DNA from: an uncultured Oscillibacter sp.
Lineage (GTDB): Bacteria > Bacillota > Clostridia > Oscillospirales > Oscillospiraceae
Reading direction: 5' to 3'
Length of the DNA: 13,615 nucleotides
NCBI GenBank assembly: GCA_948435975.1
Contig: CAOJHG010000014.1
Location: 1-13,615, forward strand
Part shown: piece by piece, positions 1 through 7,113 of the stretch
How the letters are laid out: each line of letters starts with the position of its first letter
Position numbering within the stretch: position 1 is the stretch's first letter
The notes under the pieces: model-generated
The model's database searches: none
What the model saw: the letters and a program-made list of their open reading frames with translations, nothing else
Told to the model about the DNA's origin: nothing
Translations under genes and position numbers: made by a program

Positions 1-51
1 AAATAAAAACTGGGGCGGAGAATTACAAAAATCTGCAAGGGGGATTACACG

Positions 52-1093
52 ATGATGGATGTTGCGAAAATCCGCGCCGTACTGGATGAGGCCAGCCGGT
101 GGGATATGGACTATGAAGCCTTTGGGACCAGAGTGCATCTTCATCTGCTCCGCCCCGTCCTGCCGCTGGAGGAGCTGGAGGCGTGGGAGGAACAGATGGG
201 CCTGACGCTGCCGGAGGATTACCGGGTCTATCTTACGCAGCTTGGGAACGGCGGAGCGGGTCCGGCCTATGGTCTGCCTCCTTTCGGAATGCCCGGCGGT
301 CAGACCCTTCGAGAGCCCTGCATATACAGCGTCGAGAGGGCGGCAGATTACCATGAGATGATTCAAAAAATCCAGCGCTGGGAAGAGATGACAGAGTGGG
401 ATATTTACCAGGAGCATTTCCCGGACTGCCCTGGACGCACGGACCCCGACTGGAAGGAGGCCCATGATGAGGAGTGGAACGCTCGGCTGCGGAAATGCTT
501 GGACCAGGAGCTGTGGGACCCCCATGCTGCACAACGGTTGTATGTTCCTTGCAAATGAAGGCTGTACTGCGGATATATACCTGATCCTCAACGGTTCTCA
601 CCGCGGGTTTGTCCATTACTGTGACAAGGATTCCGTCTGTGACCTGCCCCCAGAGTTTGACCAGTATTGCAAGGAGTATCTGAAAAGAGATTTTGCCGCC
701 TACTACATGGCGTATGTGGACAAAACGGAGGACTGCTGCCGGAATATGAGCGCTGAAAAACGCCGCCGTGCTGCGTGGGAGCGGGCGCAGGTGCGGGACT
801 TCCTGGCCGCCGCGGAGCTTTCGGACTGGCAGGGCGCGAGACGTTTGCTGGAGGCAATGGGAGATTCCCGCGGTCTGTCCAGGAAATCCCGCAGCTTCTT
901 CCACCAGTACGAGTCCCGTATGATGGAGGCTTTTCCAGAGGATGAGGCAGTCTGGAAATTCTTCGACGGGGCGTTTGGGTCCTGGAACAGCTATGGTTAT
1001 CCTAATGAGCCGCTCTCTTTTCAGAAGGACGGCGGGCGGTGGCGGAATCCCCGTCAGTCTTTCCAAGCGTTTGTGCAGACCTTTTATGATTAA
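52..1093 (+). pseudogene. SUKH (SMI1/KNR4) family protein, frameshifted
   Basis: This is a SUKH-superfamily (SMI1/KNR4) protein, a family that often serves as immunity protein against contact-dependent or polymorphic toxins, though other members have unrelated roles. The N-terminal part (52-558) shows the family hallmark LPEDYRVYLTQLGNGGAGP at about residues 53-71. The frame then breaks. The later family motif, a GC...IYLILNG..RG segment, lies in the +1 frame that runs on to the TAA at 1091-1093. Removing one C from the CCCCC run at 519-523 joins the two frames as ELWDP-MLHNGC without any gap, giving about 346 residues. Translation as given stops at TGA 556-558, giving 168 residues. The start at 52 is supported by AAGGGGGA about seven bases upstream; an in-frame ATG follows at 55. 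No toxin gene is visible beside it, so the immunity role is only a family-based guess. The break may be real decay or a homopolymer sequencing error. Confidence 0.8.
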
Positions 1094-1254
1094 CGCGTAA
1101 CCCCGTTTGCTGCTCGCGCTGACAGCATTCAGCGGCGTGATACTGATTGGAAGCGCTGTTTCGGATTGGAGGAGCGGGAATCGGCAGACGCGGCTTCCAG
1201 ACAGAGAAAATATGGATTCCCCTCAAAAACCGGAATTTGCAGGAGAAAATTTAT

Positions 1255-1965
1255 ATGAAGAGAATTGCGCTTTTGTTTTTGATTCTTATAAGTCTGTCTG
1301 GCTGTGCGACTGGCGCAAAAGACGGAACGGGCGATTTTGACATGTTTGCCGAAGAAAGACCAGAAAAAATACACGACGATATTGCGCCTGGAAGTTTCCG
1401 GCAGGTCAATATAAGCGGTAATGCCAAATCCATAGTCATAAGGCCGGGCGCAAGCGAAAACTTTGAATTTTACAATGGAGATTTGAACCTGGCTCATACA
1501 TATACCGTCTGCTGTGGCGGAAGTGAAGAAACTCTCGACATTGAAATCACGATGGAAAACCCGGACGAAGACAATGATATCCTTGGGTCAGTCCTGATTG
1601 ATATACCAAAAAAAGAATTTGAAAAAGTTGAAATAGCAGGCGATTTCAGGCAGGTTTCTCTTGGCACCATCAATTCAGATGTGTTGATTCATGCAAACGA
1701 TTCACTTGTAAATCTTGACTTGGAGGCTGACCTTTTGAATCATGATATTACACTGGATGGTTCAGAATCAAATGCTTTCAGATGTGTTTCGGTTTATTTG
1801 GATAAATTTCCTGACAATATCAGTATGGACTTGAACCTGATCCAGGGCGGCACAATAAACGATCCACAGGATATACTTCAAGAGAACGGTTTTGAAGCAG
1901 GTTCCGGGAAACCCGTTATAAGTATCAATCATGCAAAAGAAGTAAACATTTTGAAGCAAGAATGA
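1255..1965 (+). CDS. Lipoprotein with DUF4097-like beta-repeat pattern
   Basis: This encodes a predicted 236-residue surface lipoprotein. The start MKRIALLFLILISLSGC gives a basic n-region, a hydrophobic core and a lipobox (LSGC) with the modified cysteine at residue 17, so the mature protein should be anchored to the outer face of the membrane. The rest alternates short beta-like segments (RQVNISG..KSIVIRPG, VEIAGDFRQVSLGTI, NLDLEADLLNHDITLDG), resembling the DUF4097/putative-adhesin beta-helix style. This is fold-level resemblance only. I chose ATG 1255 over the upstream in-frame start at 1147 because AGGAGA at 1241-1246 sits eight bases before it and because the signal peptide begins there. 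The gene is clearly more AT-rich than its neighbours: bases 1681-1740 are about 38% GC by hand count, against about 62% for 5701-5760. That suggests horizontal acquisition. The function is unknown. Confidence 0.8.
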   Translation: MKRIALLFLILISLSGCATGAKDGTGDFDMFAEERPEKIHDDIAPGSFRQVNISGNAKSIVIRPGASENFEFYNGDLNLAHTYTVCCGGSEETLDIEITMENPDEDNDILGSVLIDIPKKEFEKVEIAGDFRQVSLGTINSDVLIHANDSLVNLDLEADLLNHDITLDGSESNAFRCVSVYLDKFPDNISMDLNLIQGGTINDPQDILQENGFEAGSGKPVISINHAKEVNILKQE

Positions 1966-2039
1966 ACATGTGCATGGCAGGCAATAAAAGGAAAATTATA
2001 GCTTGCCGGGCAGCTATTTTGACGAAAGGGGCATTTATC

Positions 2040-2076
2040 AACGCAAAAGGAAAAATTTGGATTTTCCCTTGGCGTT
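2040..2076 (+). terminator. Imperfect hairpin after the lipoprotein gene
   Basis: AACGCAAAAGGAAAA (2040-2054) and TTTTCCCTTGGCGTT (2062-2076) pair at 13 of 15 positions around a seven-base loop. The hairpin lies about 75 bases after the lipoprotein stop. It is not followed by a clean T run (TCGCTTGTGGTTT), so it is at best a weak or degenerate terminator. Confidence 0.3.
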
Positions 2077-2180
2077 TCGCTTGTGGTTTGGCAGAATATC
2101 ACTCAGAAGAAATGCGGCCCTTACAATTAGATATCATGTCAGGCTGAATGCGGCGTGGATTCTCGCTGTGGAAGCACAAA

Positions 2181-2513
2181 ATGCGGTTCCTAAGGAATCT
2201 TGTTTCATTCGGCTTTTTTCTTGCCGTGTCCACAGGAGGGGGTATCCTGGGGGCGCGGTTTTTCTGTATTGCAGACTTTCCAAAAGGGAGATGAACGCCG
2301 GCGTTTGGAGCAGACTGCCCTCAAGCTGGAGGCGGGTATCTGCGGCAGGTTTTCGGTCCCGCCAAGCCTATCGTAGTGGCGAATCTGGGGGCGTTTCCTC
2401 TCCGGGTGGACACGATGGCGGGAAAACTCCGGGTCCATGGGGGCAGCATCGTCCGGCTGAATAAAAAGGTCCCCCGCCGGGAATGTGCAATGCCGGAGGA
2501 CTTTCCGAAATAA
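2181..2513 (+). pseudogene. Fragmented small membrane-anchored protein gene, family not recognised
   Basis: The 679 bases between the lipoprotein stop and the oxidase start contain no intact gene, but this part carries coding-like pieces on the plus strand. From ATG 2181, preceded by a weak GGAAG six bases away, the reading is MRFLRNLVSFGFFLAVS..., a good signal anchor, and it stops at TGA 2292. Skipping one T in the TTTTT at 2259-2263 opens a charged, coiled-coil-like piece (FQKGDERRRLEQTALKLEAG). Returning to the first frame near 2331-2336 then gives LGAFPLRVDTMAGKLRVHGG and a tail ending at TAA 2511. Joined, this would be a protein of about 110 residues with one N-terminal membrane helix. 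I do not recognise the family. Two compensating indels fit either decay or sequence errors. The reconstruction rests on reading by eye. Confidence 0.35.
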
Positions 2514-2568
2514 TGATTCGGACATCAGGCAGGACGGAGGGGTAAAACCGCAGTATGGGCGAAAGGAC

Positions 2569-2597
2569 TTGCAATTTTCCTGAGCAGAAGGTACAAT
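2569..2597 (+). promoter_or_regulatory. Sigma-A promoter of the alpha-hydroxy-acid oxidase gene
   Basis: TTGCAA (2569-2574), a 17-base spacer and TACAAT (2592-2597) make a good vegetative promoter 48 bases before the oxidase start. Confidence 0.65.
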
Positions 2598-2644
2598 GAG
2601 AAAGGAAAACCTGGAAAAACCAACCGATTTTGGAGGGAGATTAC

Positions 2645-3664
2645 ATGACCTATCAGGAAGTCCTGGATAGGGCCCGGACCTGCATGGGCCCCTACTGCAA
2701 ATCCTGCCCTACCTGTAATGGCCTGGGATGCAGGAATACCGTCCCAGGCCCTGGAGCAAAGGGCATCGGCACCACGTTTATCCGCAACTATCAGAAATGG
2801 CAGGAGCTCTGTGTGAACATGGACACCATCTGCGAAAACAAGCCTGTAGACACGTCCTTCACCCTCTTCGGGCAGACGATGTCGATTCCCGTTCTTGCAG
2901 CTCCTGTGGGCGCGGTAAAGCTCCACTATGGCGACAAGTACGACGACCTTGCCTATAATGATATCCTGGTTCCGGCGTGCGCAGAGGCGGGGATCGCGGC
3001 CTTTACCGGAGACGGCGTGGACCCCGCTGTAATGGAGGGCACGGCCAAGGCGCTGATGCCCTGCGGCGGACGGGGCGTGCCTACCATCAAGCCGTGGGAC
3101 CTGGAAACTATCCGGAAGAAAATGGACCTTGTGAAGCCCGCGAAGCCCTTTGCAATTGCGATGGATATTGACGCGGCGGGTCTGCCCTTCTTGAAAAATC
3201 TACAGCCCCCGGCGGGAAGCAAGACCGTGGAGGAGCTGCGGGAAATTGCCGGAATAGCGGGAGTCCCTTTCATCCTCAAGGGCATCATGACGGTGGGCGG
3301 CGCGAAAAAGGCGCTGGAGGCCGGCGCGGCTGGTATCGTAGTGTCCAACCACGGAGGCCGGGTGCTGGATCAATGCCCCTCGACTGCGGAGGTCCTGCCG
3401 GGAATCGTGGATGCCGTGGGCGGAAAAATGGTCGTTCTGGCAGACGGAGGCATCCGGAGCGGCATGGATGTGTTTAAGGCGCTGGCCCTGGGAGCGGACG
3501 GCGTGCTGATTGGGCGGCCGTTTGTGAACATGGTGTACGGCGGCGGCGCAGAGGGCGTGAAAGTATACGTAGAGAAGCTCAAAGCCGAGCTGACGGACAC
3601 CATGGCCATGTGCGGGGCCCACTCCCTGGCGGAGATTCGCCGGGATATGATTTTTGGATATTGA
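2645..3664 (+). CDS. FMN-dependent alpha-hydroxy-acid oxidase/dehydrogenase
   Basis: This is a 339-residue member of the FMN-dependent alpha-hydroxy-acid dehydrogenase family (lactate oxidase, glycolate oxidase, LldD). These TIM-barrel enzymes oxidise 2-hydroxy acids to 2-oxo acids. The C-terminal half shows the family signature SNHGGR.LDQ, with catalytic His at about residue 236, followed by the FMN-phosphate segments LADGGIRSGMDV and GADGVLIGRP. The N-terminus carries five cysteines (residues 13, 18, 21, 24 and 29, in CMGPYCKSCPTCNGLGC) before the barrel. They are absent from classical lactate oxidases but, from memory, recur in clostridial homologues. They could bind metal or an Fe-S cluster. 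ATG 2645 is chosen because GGAGGGAG at 2632-2639 lies just before it; the TTG at 2630 overlaps that ribosome site. The substrate cannot be read from the sequence. The gene is monocistronic between its own promoter and terminator. Confidence 0.88.
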   Translation: MTYQEVLDRARTCMGPYCKSCPTCNGLGCRNTVPGPGAKGIGTTFIRNYQKWQELCVNMDTICENKPVDTSFTLFGQTMSIPVLAAPVGAVKLHYGDKYDDLAYNDILVPACAEAGIAAFTGDGVDPAVMEGTAKALMPCGGRGVPTIKPWDLETIRKKMDLVKPAKPFAIAMDIDAAGLPFLKNLQPPAGSKTVEELREIAGIAGVPFILKGIMTVGGAKKALEAGAAGIVVSNHGGRVLDQCPSTAEVLPGIVDAVGGKMVVLADGGIRSGMDVFKALALGADGVLIGRPFVNMVYGGGAEGVKVYVEKLKAELTDTMAMCGAHSLAEIRRDMIFGY

Positions 3665-3678
3665 TTTCAGACGCAGAG

Positions 3679-3716
3679 ACGCCGGGGATTTTACCACCCC
3701 CGGCGTTATTCTTTGT
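3679..3716 (+). terminator. Rho-independent terminator of the oxidase gene
   Basis: CGCCGGGG (3680-3687) pairs perfectly with CCCCGGCG (3698-3705), extended by one A-T pair, around a ten-base loop. A T-rich stretch (TTATTCTTTGTTTT) follows. It sits 15 bases after the oxidase stop and abuts the stop codon of the minus-strand XRE gene. On the minus strand the following sequence is T-poor, so it mainly serves the plus strand. Confidence 0.8.
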
Positions 3717-3933
3717 TTTGGAACAGCTTGAATGGCTCTACCCGCAGCGCGTCGGCGAGGTTGAATACCACATCCAGGGACACGGCGCAGTCGGCGGTCT
3801 CGATACGGCTCATGTGTGTGCGGCTGATGTTGACCTGCTCTGCCAGCTTTTCCTGGGAGAAGCCCCGCAGCTTGCGGTAAAAGGCGATATTCAGGCCCAG
3901 ATTTCTATAGCGCTCCTTCTGCCGGTTCTCCAT
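3706..3933 (-). CDS. XRE-family helix-turn-helix regulator
   Basis: This is a 75-residue single-domain Cro/C1-type (XRE, HTH_3) DNA-binding protein. After a basic start (MENRQKERYRNLG) it shows the five-helix pattern: LNIAFYRKLRGFSQEKLAEQ, then the recognition-helix region VNISRTHMSRIETADC, then LDVVFNLADALRVEPFKLF. There is no sensor or protease domain. I chose the start at 3933 because a GAGGTGAGGGA site directly precedes it; a longer in-frame start at 3975 would add 14 residues with no domain value. It diverges from the small membrane protein gene at 4075. The spacer between them carries two copies of ATAACTTGAC, a plausible binding site for this regulator, making it a likely local autoregulator. 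The effector and targets are not visible. Confidence 0.85.
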   Translation of the reverse strand: MENRQKERYRNLGLNIAFYRKLRGFSQEKLAEQVNISRTHMSRIETADCAVSLDVVFNLADALRVEPFKLFQNKE

Positions 3934-3980
3934 TCCCTCACCTCTGATTCTTATTGTATCCGGCCATTGAAGCATTTACG

Positions 3981-4011
3981 ATAACTTGACTCATAAATTT
4001 TATAACTTGAC
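3981..4011. promoter_or_regulatory. Tandem 10-bp direct repeat, candidate operator
   Basis: ATAACTTGAC occurs at 3981-3990 and again at 4002-4011, exactly 21 bases (two helical turns) apart, so both copies face the same side of the DNA. The second copy overlaps the -35 hexamer of the promoter at 4007-4035. A degenerate third copy (TATACTTAAC) may lie at 4030-4039. The position between the divergent XRE gene and the membrane protein gene fits an operator. Confidence 0.5.
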
Positions 4012-4035
4012 ACGTTACAATCTTGCCGTTATACT
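4007..4035 (+). promoter_or_regulatory. Near-consensus sigma-A promoter of the 66-residue membrane protein gene
   Basis: TTGACA (4007-4012), a 17-base spacer and TATACT (4030-4035) match the vegetative consensus at 11 of 12 positions. The gene starts 39 bases further on at 4075. Confidence 0.75.
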
Positions 4036-4074
4036 TAACTTTACCGCTATCCTGTCTGTCACTGGAGGGTAAAG

Positions 4075-4275
4075 ATGATGTATTGGCAAATGAAGCAGGG
4101 GCTGCTTTCGGGTCTGCTGGGTGCGCTGGCTGCCATTGTCGTGCCGGCGGTCCTGGTAAAATATGGCGGGGTCCCTTTCTGGCTGCTGGCTCCGCTGGCT
4201 TATGACGCTGTTTTTCCGCTGAGGCGCCCGCTTCGCTTATTTACCGCCCTGACGGGCCTCCTGCTTTCCGTCTGA
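4075..4275 (+). CDS. Small membrane protein of unknown function
   Basis: This is a 66-residue hydrophobic protein with two likely membrane segments: LLSGLLGALAAIVVPAVLV at about residues 10-28, and a weaker, interrupted hydrophobic stretch from about residue 33 to the end that includes LRLFTALTGLLLSV. It has no enzyme motif and I do not recognise a family. The gene is supported by GGAGGG (4064-4069) five bases before ATG 4075 and by the near-consensus promoter upstream. A second in-frame ATG at 4078 is also possible. It lies 80 bases ahead of the D,D-carboxypeptidase gene on the same strand with no terminator in between, so the two may be co-transcribed. The direct repeat over its promoter suggests control by the divergent XRE regulator. 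Confidence 0.7.
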   Translation: MMYWQMKQGLLSGLLGALAAIVVPAVLVKYGGVPFWLLAPLAYDAVFPLRRPLRLFTALTGLLLSV

Positions 4276-4355
4276 CAGCGCCTAAAAAGCAGAAGCCTGT
4301 CATGAATGTCCCCTTCCCTACATAAACTACAGCAACACCGCAAGGGGGAATGAAG

Positions 4356-5501
4356 ATGGGAAAATATACTGCGCAGATTGTAAAATGGGCCGCGCCGCTC
4401 CTGGCCGCCGTGCTGATGCTGGGAAGCACCGCCCGCGCCGTGGAGGTCGTCGCGCCGTCGGCCCTGCTGATGGAAAAGGAGACGGGGACCATCCTGTTTG
4501 CAAAGGACGAACACGCTGTCCTGGAGCCTGCCAGCGTGACCAAGATCATGACGCTGCTCCTCACTATGGAAGCAATCGACAGCGGCCAACTGAGCTATGA
4601 TACTATGGTTGCCGCTTCTGCCCACGCCTGCTCCATGGGCGGGTCTCAGATTTGGCTGAAGGAGAATGAGCAGATGTCCGTCAGCGATATGTTAAAGGCT
4701 GTATGCGTGGTTTCCGCCAACGATTGTGCCGTCGCCCTGGCAGAACAGATTGCGGGCAGTGAAGATGCTTTTGTGGAGCGCATGAACGCCCGCGCCCAAG
4801 AGCTTGGCATGAACGACACCAGCTTCAAAAACGCCACCGGCCTCCCTACGGCGGGGCATGTCACCTCCGCGCATGACATCGCCCTTATGAGCCGGGAACT
4901 GATCCGGAACCACCCAGACATCCGCCAATACACTACCATTTGGATGGACTCCCTCCGAAACGGCGAGTCCCAGCTCGTGAACACAAACCGCCTGGTCCGC
5001 TTCTTCGATGGAGCCACGGGACTGAAAACCGGCTTCACCGCCAGTGCCCTCTACTGTCTCTCCGGCACCGCTGAACGGGACGGCATGGAACTGATTGCCG
5101 TCATCATGAAGGACGCGACCTCCAACCAGCGCTTCGAGGACGCCAAGGCCCTGCTGACCTACGGGTTCTCCAACTATGCTCTGCGGAAGATCACCCTGGA
5201 CGCGCCCCTCCCTCCGATCCCTGTGGAACTGGGCGCACAGGCCACTGTTCAGCCCGTCCTGGCCGAAGGCGGCACGCTGCTGCTGGAAAAGGCCAAGGCA
5301 GGGGACCTGGAGCAGTTTGTGACCCTGGCGGAGACCGCTGCCGCGCCGGTGACGCCGGGAGACCCCTTGGGGACCCTTACGGTTACCTCTGGGGAAGAGA
5401 TTGTGGCGGAGATCCCTATCCTGGCGGGAGAAGCCGTGCCCCGCATGACCTACGGACAAATGCTGATGCGCCTGCTGCGGACCGCGTTTTTGTCGGATTG
5501 A
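4356..5501 (+). CDS. dacF: D-alanyl-D-alanine carboxypeptidase (PBP5/DacF type, peptidase S11)
   Basis: This is a serine-type D,D-carboxypeptidase of 381 residues. It trims the terminal D-Ala from peptidoglycan pentapeptides outside the membrane and so limits cross-linking. A signal peptide (hydrophobic stretch at about residues 10-23, probable cleavage after ARA) leads into the S11 domain. All three active-site motifs are present: SVTK with Ser60 and Lys63, SAN at about 120-122, and KTG at about 224-226. A C-terminal beta-rich PBP5_C-like part follows, and the end (MLMRLLRTAFL) resembles an amphipathic membrane-attachment helix. ATG 4356 is preferred to 4350 because AAGGGGG at 4342-4348 lies seven bases before 4356 but only one before 4350. 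The symbol reflects family resemblance; dacA or dacB paralogues cannot be excluded. It may share a transcript with the upstream small membrane protein. Confidence 0.9.
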   Translation: MGKYTAQIVKWAAPLLAAVLMLGSTARAVEVVAPSALLMEKETGTILFAKDEHAVLEPASVTKIMTLLLTMEAIDSGQLSYDTMVAASAHACSMGGSQIWLKENEQMSVSDMLKAVCVVSANDCAVALAEQIAGSEDAFVERMNARAQELGMNDTSFKNATGLPTAGHVTSAHDIALMSRELIRNHPDIRQYTTIWMDSLRNGESQLVNTNRLVRFFDGATGLKTGFTASALYCLSGTAERDGMELIAVIMKDATSNQRFEDAKALLTYGFSNYALRKITLDAPLPPIPVELGAQATVQPVLAEGGTLLLEKAKAGDLEQFVTLAETAAAPVTPGDPLGTLTVTSGEEIVAEIPILAGEAVPRMTYGQMLMRLLRTAFLSD

Positions 5502-5547
5502 CCCAAATCGGAACCATGGTTTTGGCAGGGGGCTTGGTGGTTTTCTC

Positions 5548-5576
5548 TTGCCAGTCTCGGAAAATACTGGTATAAT
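5548..5576 (+). promoter_or_regulatory. Sigma-A promoter of pgi
   Basis: TTGCCA (5548-5553), a 17-base spacer and a perfect TATAAT (5571-5576) preceded by TG (extended -10) form a strong promoter. The leader of about 60 bases contains a short hairpin (CGGAC...GTCCG, about 5591-5616). Confidence 0.8.
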
Positions 5577-5643
5577 TGTGAAAAGATAGACGGACGCAGC
5601 AGGTCTGCCGGGTCCGCCTGGACGAAAGAAAGGATGATAGATC

Positions 5644-6975
5644 ATGCTGGATGTGAAGCTGTTTCAAATGGAGAAGTTCCTCAAGCCCTATGAAGAGGAG
5701 CTGGCCCCCGGTCTGAAGGACGCTCAGGATAAGCTGCAAAACGCCACTGGCCTCGGCAATGACTTTGTTGGCTGGGTCCATCTGCCTCGTGACTACGATA
5801 AAGAGGAGTTTGCCCGCATCAAGGCCGCCGCCGCGAAGATTCAGGGCAATTCTAAGGCCCTGGTGGTCATCGGCATCGGCGGTTCCTACCTGGGCGCCCG
5901 GGGCGTGGTGGACTGCCTGTGCTCCCCGAACTACAACCTGAAGAAGAAGGACACGCCCAACGTCTATTTTATGGGTAACGGCCTGTCCGCGGACGCCATG
6001 AAGGAGGTCCTGGACCTGCTGGAGGGCGTGGATTTCTCTGTGAATGTGATTTCCAAGTCCGGCACTACGACGGAGCCTGCCGTGGCTTTCCGCTTCTTCC
6101 GCGCCGAGCTGGAGAAGAGATATGGCAAGGAGGGCGCGAAGGAGCGCATCTTTGCCACTACCGACAAGGCCCGGGGGGCGCTGAAGTCCCTGGCTGACGC
6201 CGAGGGCTGGGAGACCTTCGTCGTGCCTGATAATGTGGGCGGGCGTTATTCTGTGCTGACCGCCGTGGGCCTGCTGCCTATCGCCGTGGCCGGAATCGAC
6301 ATTGACGCGCTCATGGGCGGCGCGGCTGAGATGATGGAAGTCTGCGGGAAGGGCGGATATGAGTGCCCCTCCTGGAAGTATGCCGCCGCCCGGTTCGCTC
6401 TGTATAAGGCGGGCTATCCCATTGAGGTCCTGGCCTGCTATGATCCCGCCTTCCGCTTCATGCTGGAGTGGTGGAAGCAGCTCTACGGCGAGAGCGAGGG
6501 CAAGGACGGCAAGGGCCTGTTCCCCGCCAGCGTGGAATTTACGGCGGATCTGCACTCCATGGGCCAGTATATGCAGGACGGCACCCGGAACATCTTTGAA
6601 ACTGTGGTGCGTCTGGGCGCTTCCGACAATCAGCTCTACGTTCCCAAGGACGAGGATGATGGCGACGGCCTGAACTTCCTGGCCGGGGAGAGTATGGACT
6701 ATATCCGCGAGAAGGCCATGGAGGGCACCCTGCTGGCGCACTACGAAGGCGGTGTGCCGAATCTGATTGTAGAGGCTGGCGGCAAGAATGCGCGGGCACT
6801 GGGTCAGTTGATTTACTTCTTCGAGTACGCCTGCGGACTGTCCGGCTACTTGCTGGAGGTGAACCCCTTCGATCAGCCCGGCGTGGAGGCGTATAAGAAG
6901 AACATGTTCGCGCTCCTGGGCAAGCCTGGCTACGAGGACCGCAAGGCCGGTCTGGAAGCCAAGCTGGGCAGATAA
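5644..6975 (+). CDS. pgi: Glucose-6-phosphate isomerase
   Basis: This is a cytoplasmic enzyme of glycolysis and gluconeogenesis that interconverts glucose 6-phosphate and fructose 6-phosphate. The 443-residue length matches the short bacterial form. Both family signatures are visible: [17 protein letters not shown] at about residues 196-212, and [19 protein letters not shown] near residues 400-418. The SIS-domain phosphate-binding segments [12 protein letters not shown] and [10 protein letters not shown] are also present. ATG 5644 follows a GAAAGGA-type ribosome site and lies downstream of a strong extended -10 promoter. The gene appears to be transcribed alone; the downstream spacer holds two hairpins without a good T run. 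Nothing unusual is seen in the reading frame. Confidence 0.97.
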   Translation: MLDVKLFQMEKFLKPYEEELAPGLKDAQDKLQNATGLGNDFVGWVHLPRDYDKEEFARIKAAAAKIQGNSKALVVIGIGGSYLGARGVVDCLCSPNYNLKKKDTPNVYFMGNGLSADAMKEVLDLLEGVDFSVNVISKSGTTTEPAVAFRFFRAELEKRYGKEGAKERIFATTDKARGALKSLADAEGWETFVVPDNVGGRYSVLTAVGLLPIAVAGIDIDALMGGAAEMMEVCGKGGYECPSWKYAAARFALYKAGYPIEVLACYDPAFRFMLEWWKQLYGESEGKDGKGLFPASVEFTADLHSMGQYMQDGTRNIFETVVRLGASDNQLYVPKDEDDGDGLNFLAGESMDYIREKAMEGTLLAHYEGGVPNLIVEAGGKNARALGQLIYFFEYACGLSGYLLEVNPFDQPGVEAYKKNMFALLGKPGYEDRKAGLEAKLGR

Positions 6976-6977
6976 GC

Positions 6978-7059
6978 CCCGCGAAGGCGGAAAAGGGCCT
7001 TCCGGGAGGCACATCATAAAGATGCTGGTACCCGCTGGAAAGAATCTTCTTTTCAGCGG
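6978..7059 (+). repeat. Two hairpins between pgi and the nitrilase gene
   Basis: The first hairpin pairs GAAGGC (6983-6988) with GCCTTC (6997-7002), with flanking CCC/GGG. The second is a nearly perfect inverted repeat, CCGCTGGAAAGAA (7032-7044) against TTCTTTTCAGCGG (7047-7059), 13 pairs with one G-T. Neither is followed by a T run. They may end pgi transcription weakly. The second, 55 bases before the nitrilase start, could instead be an operator. Confidence 0.4.
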
Positions 7060-7113
7060 ATACTGCTTTATACGGAAGGGACCCGCAAAACCAAATTTTA
7101 GATGGAGATTTTC

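Noticed and set aside
1094..1254. Possible small hydrophobic peptide (LLALTAFSGVILIGSAVS) before the lipoprotein gene
   Set aside because: No ribosome site, the frame runs into the lipoprotein gene out of phase, and the region otherwise shows only a six-pair hairpin (1117-1134) without a T run.
5503..5535. Palindrome AACCATGGTT near 5513-5522 as a terminator of the carboxypeptidase gene
   Set aside because: The stem is short and the following sequence is G-rich with no T run directly after it.
5416..7017. 533-codon minus-strand frame opposite pgi
   Set aside because: It covers the well-supported pgi gene, has no domain pattern, and runs across the pgi promoter.
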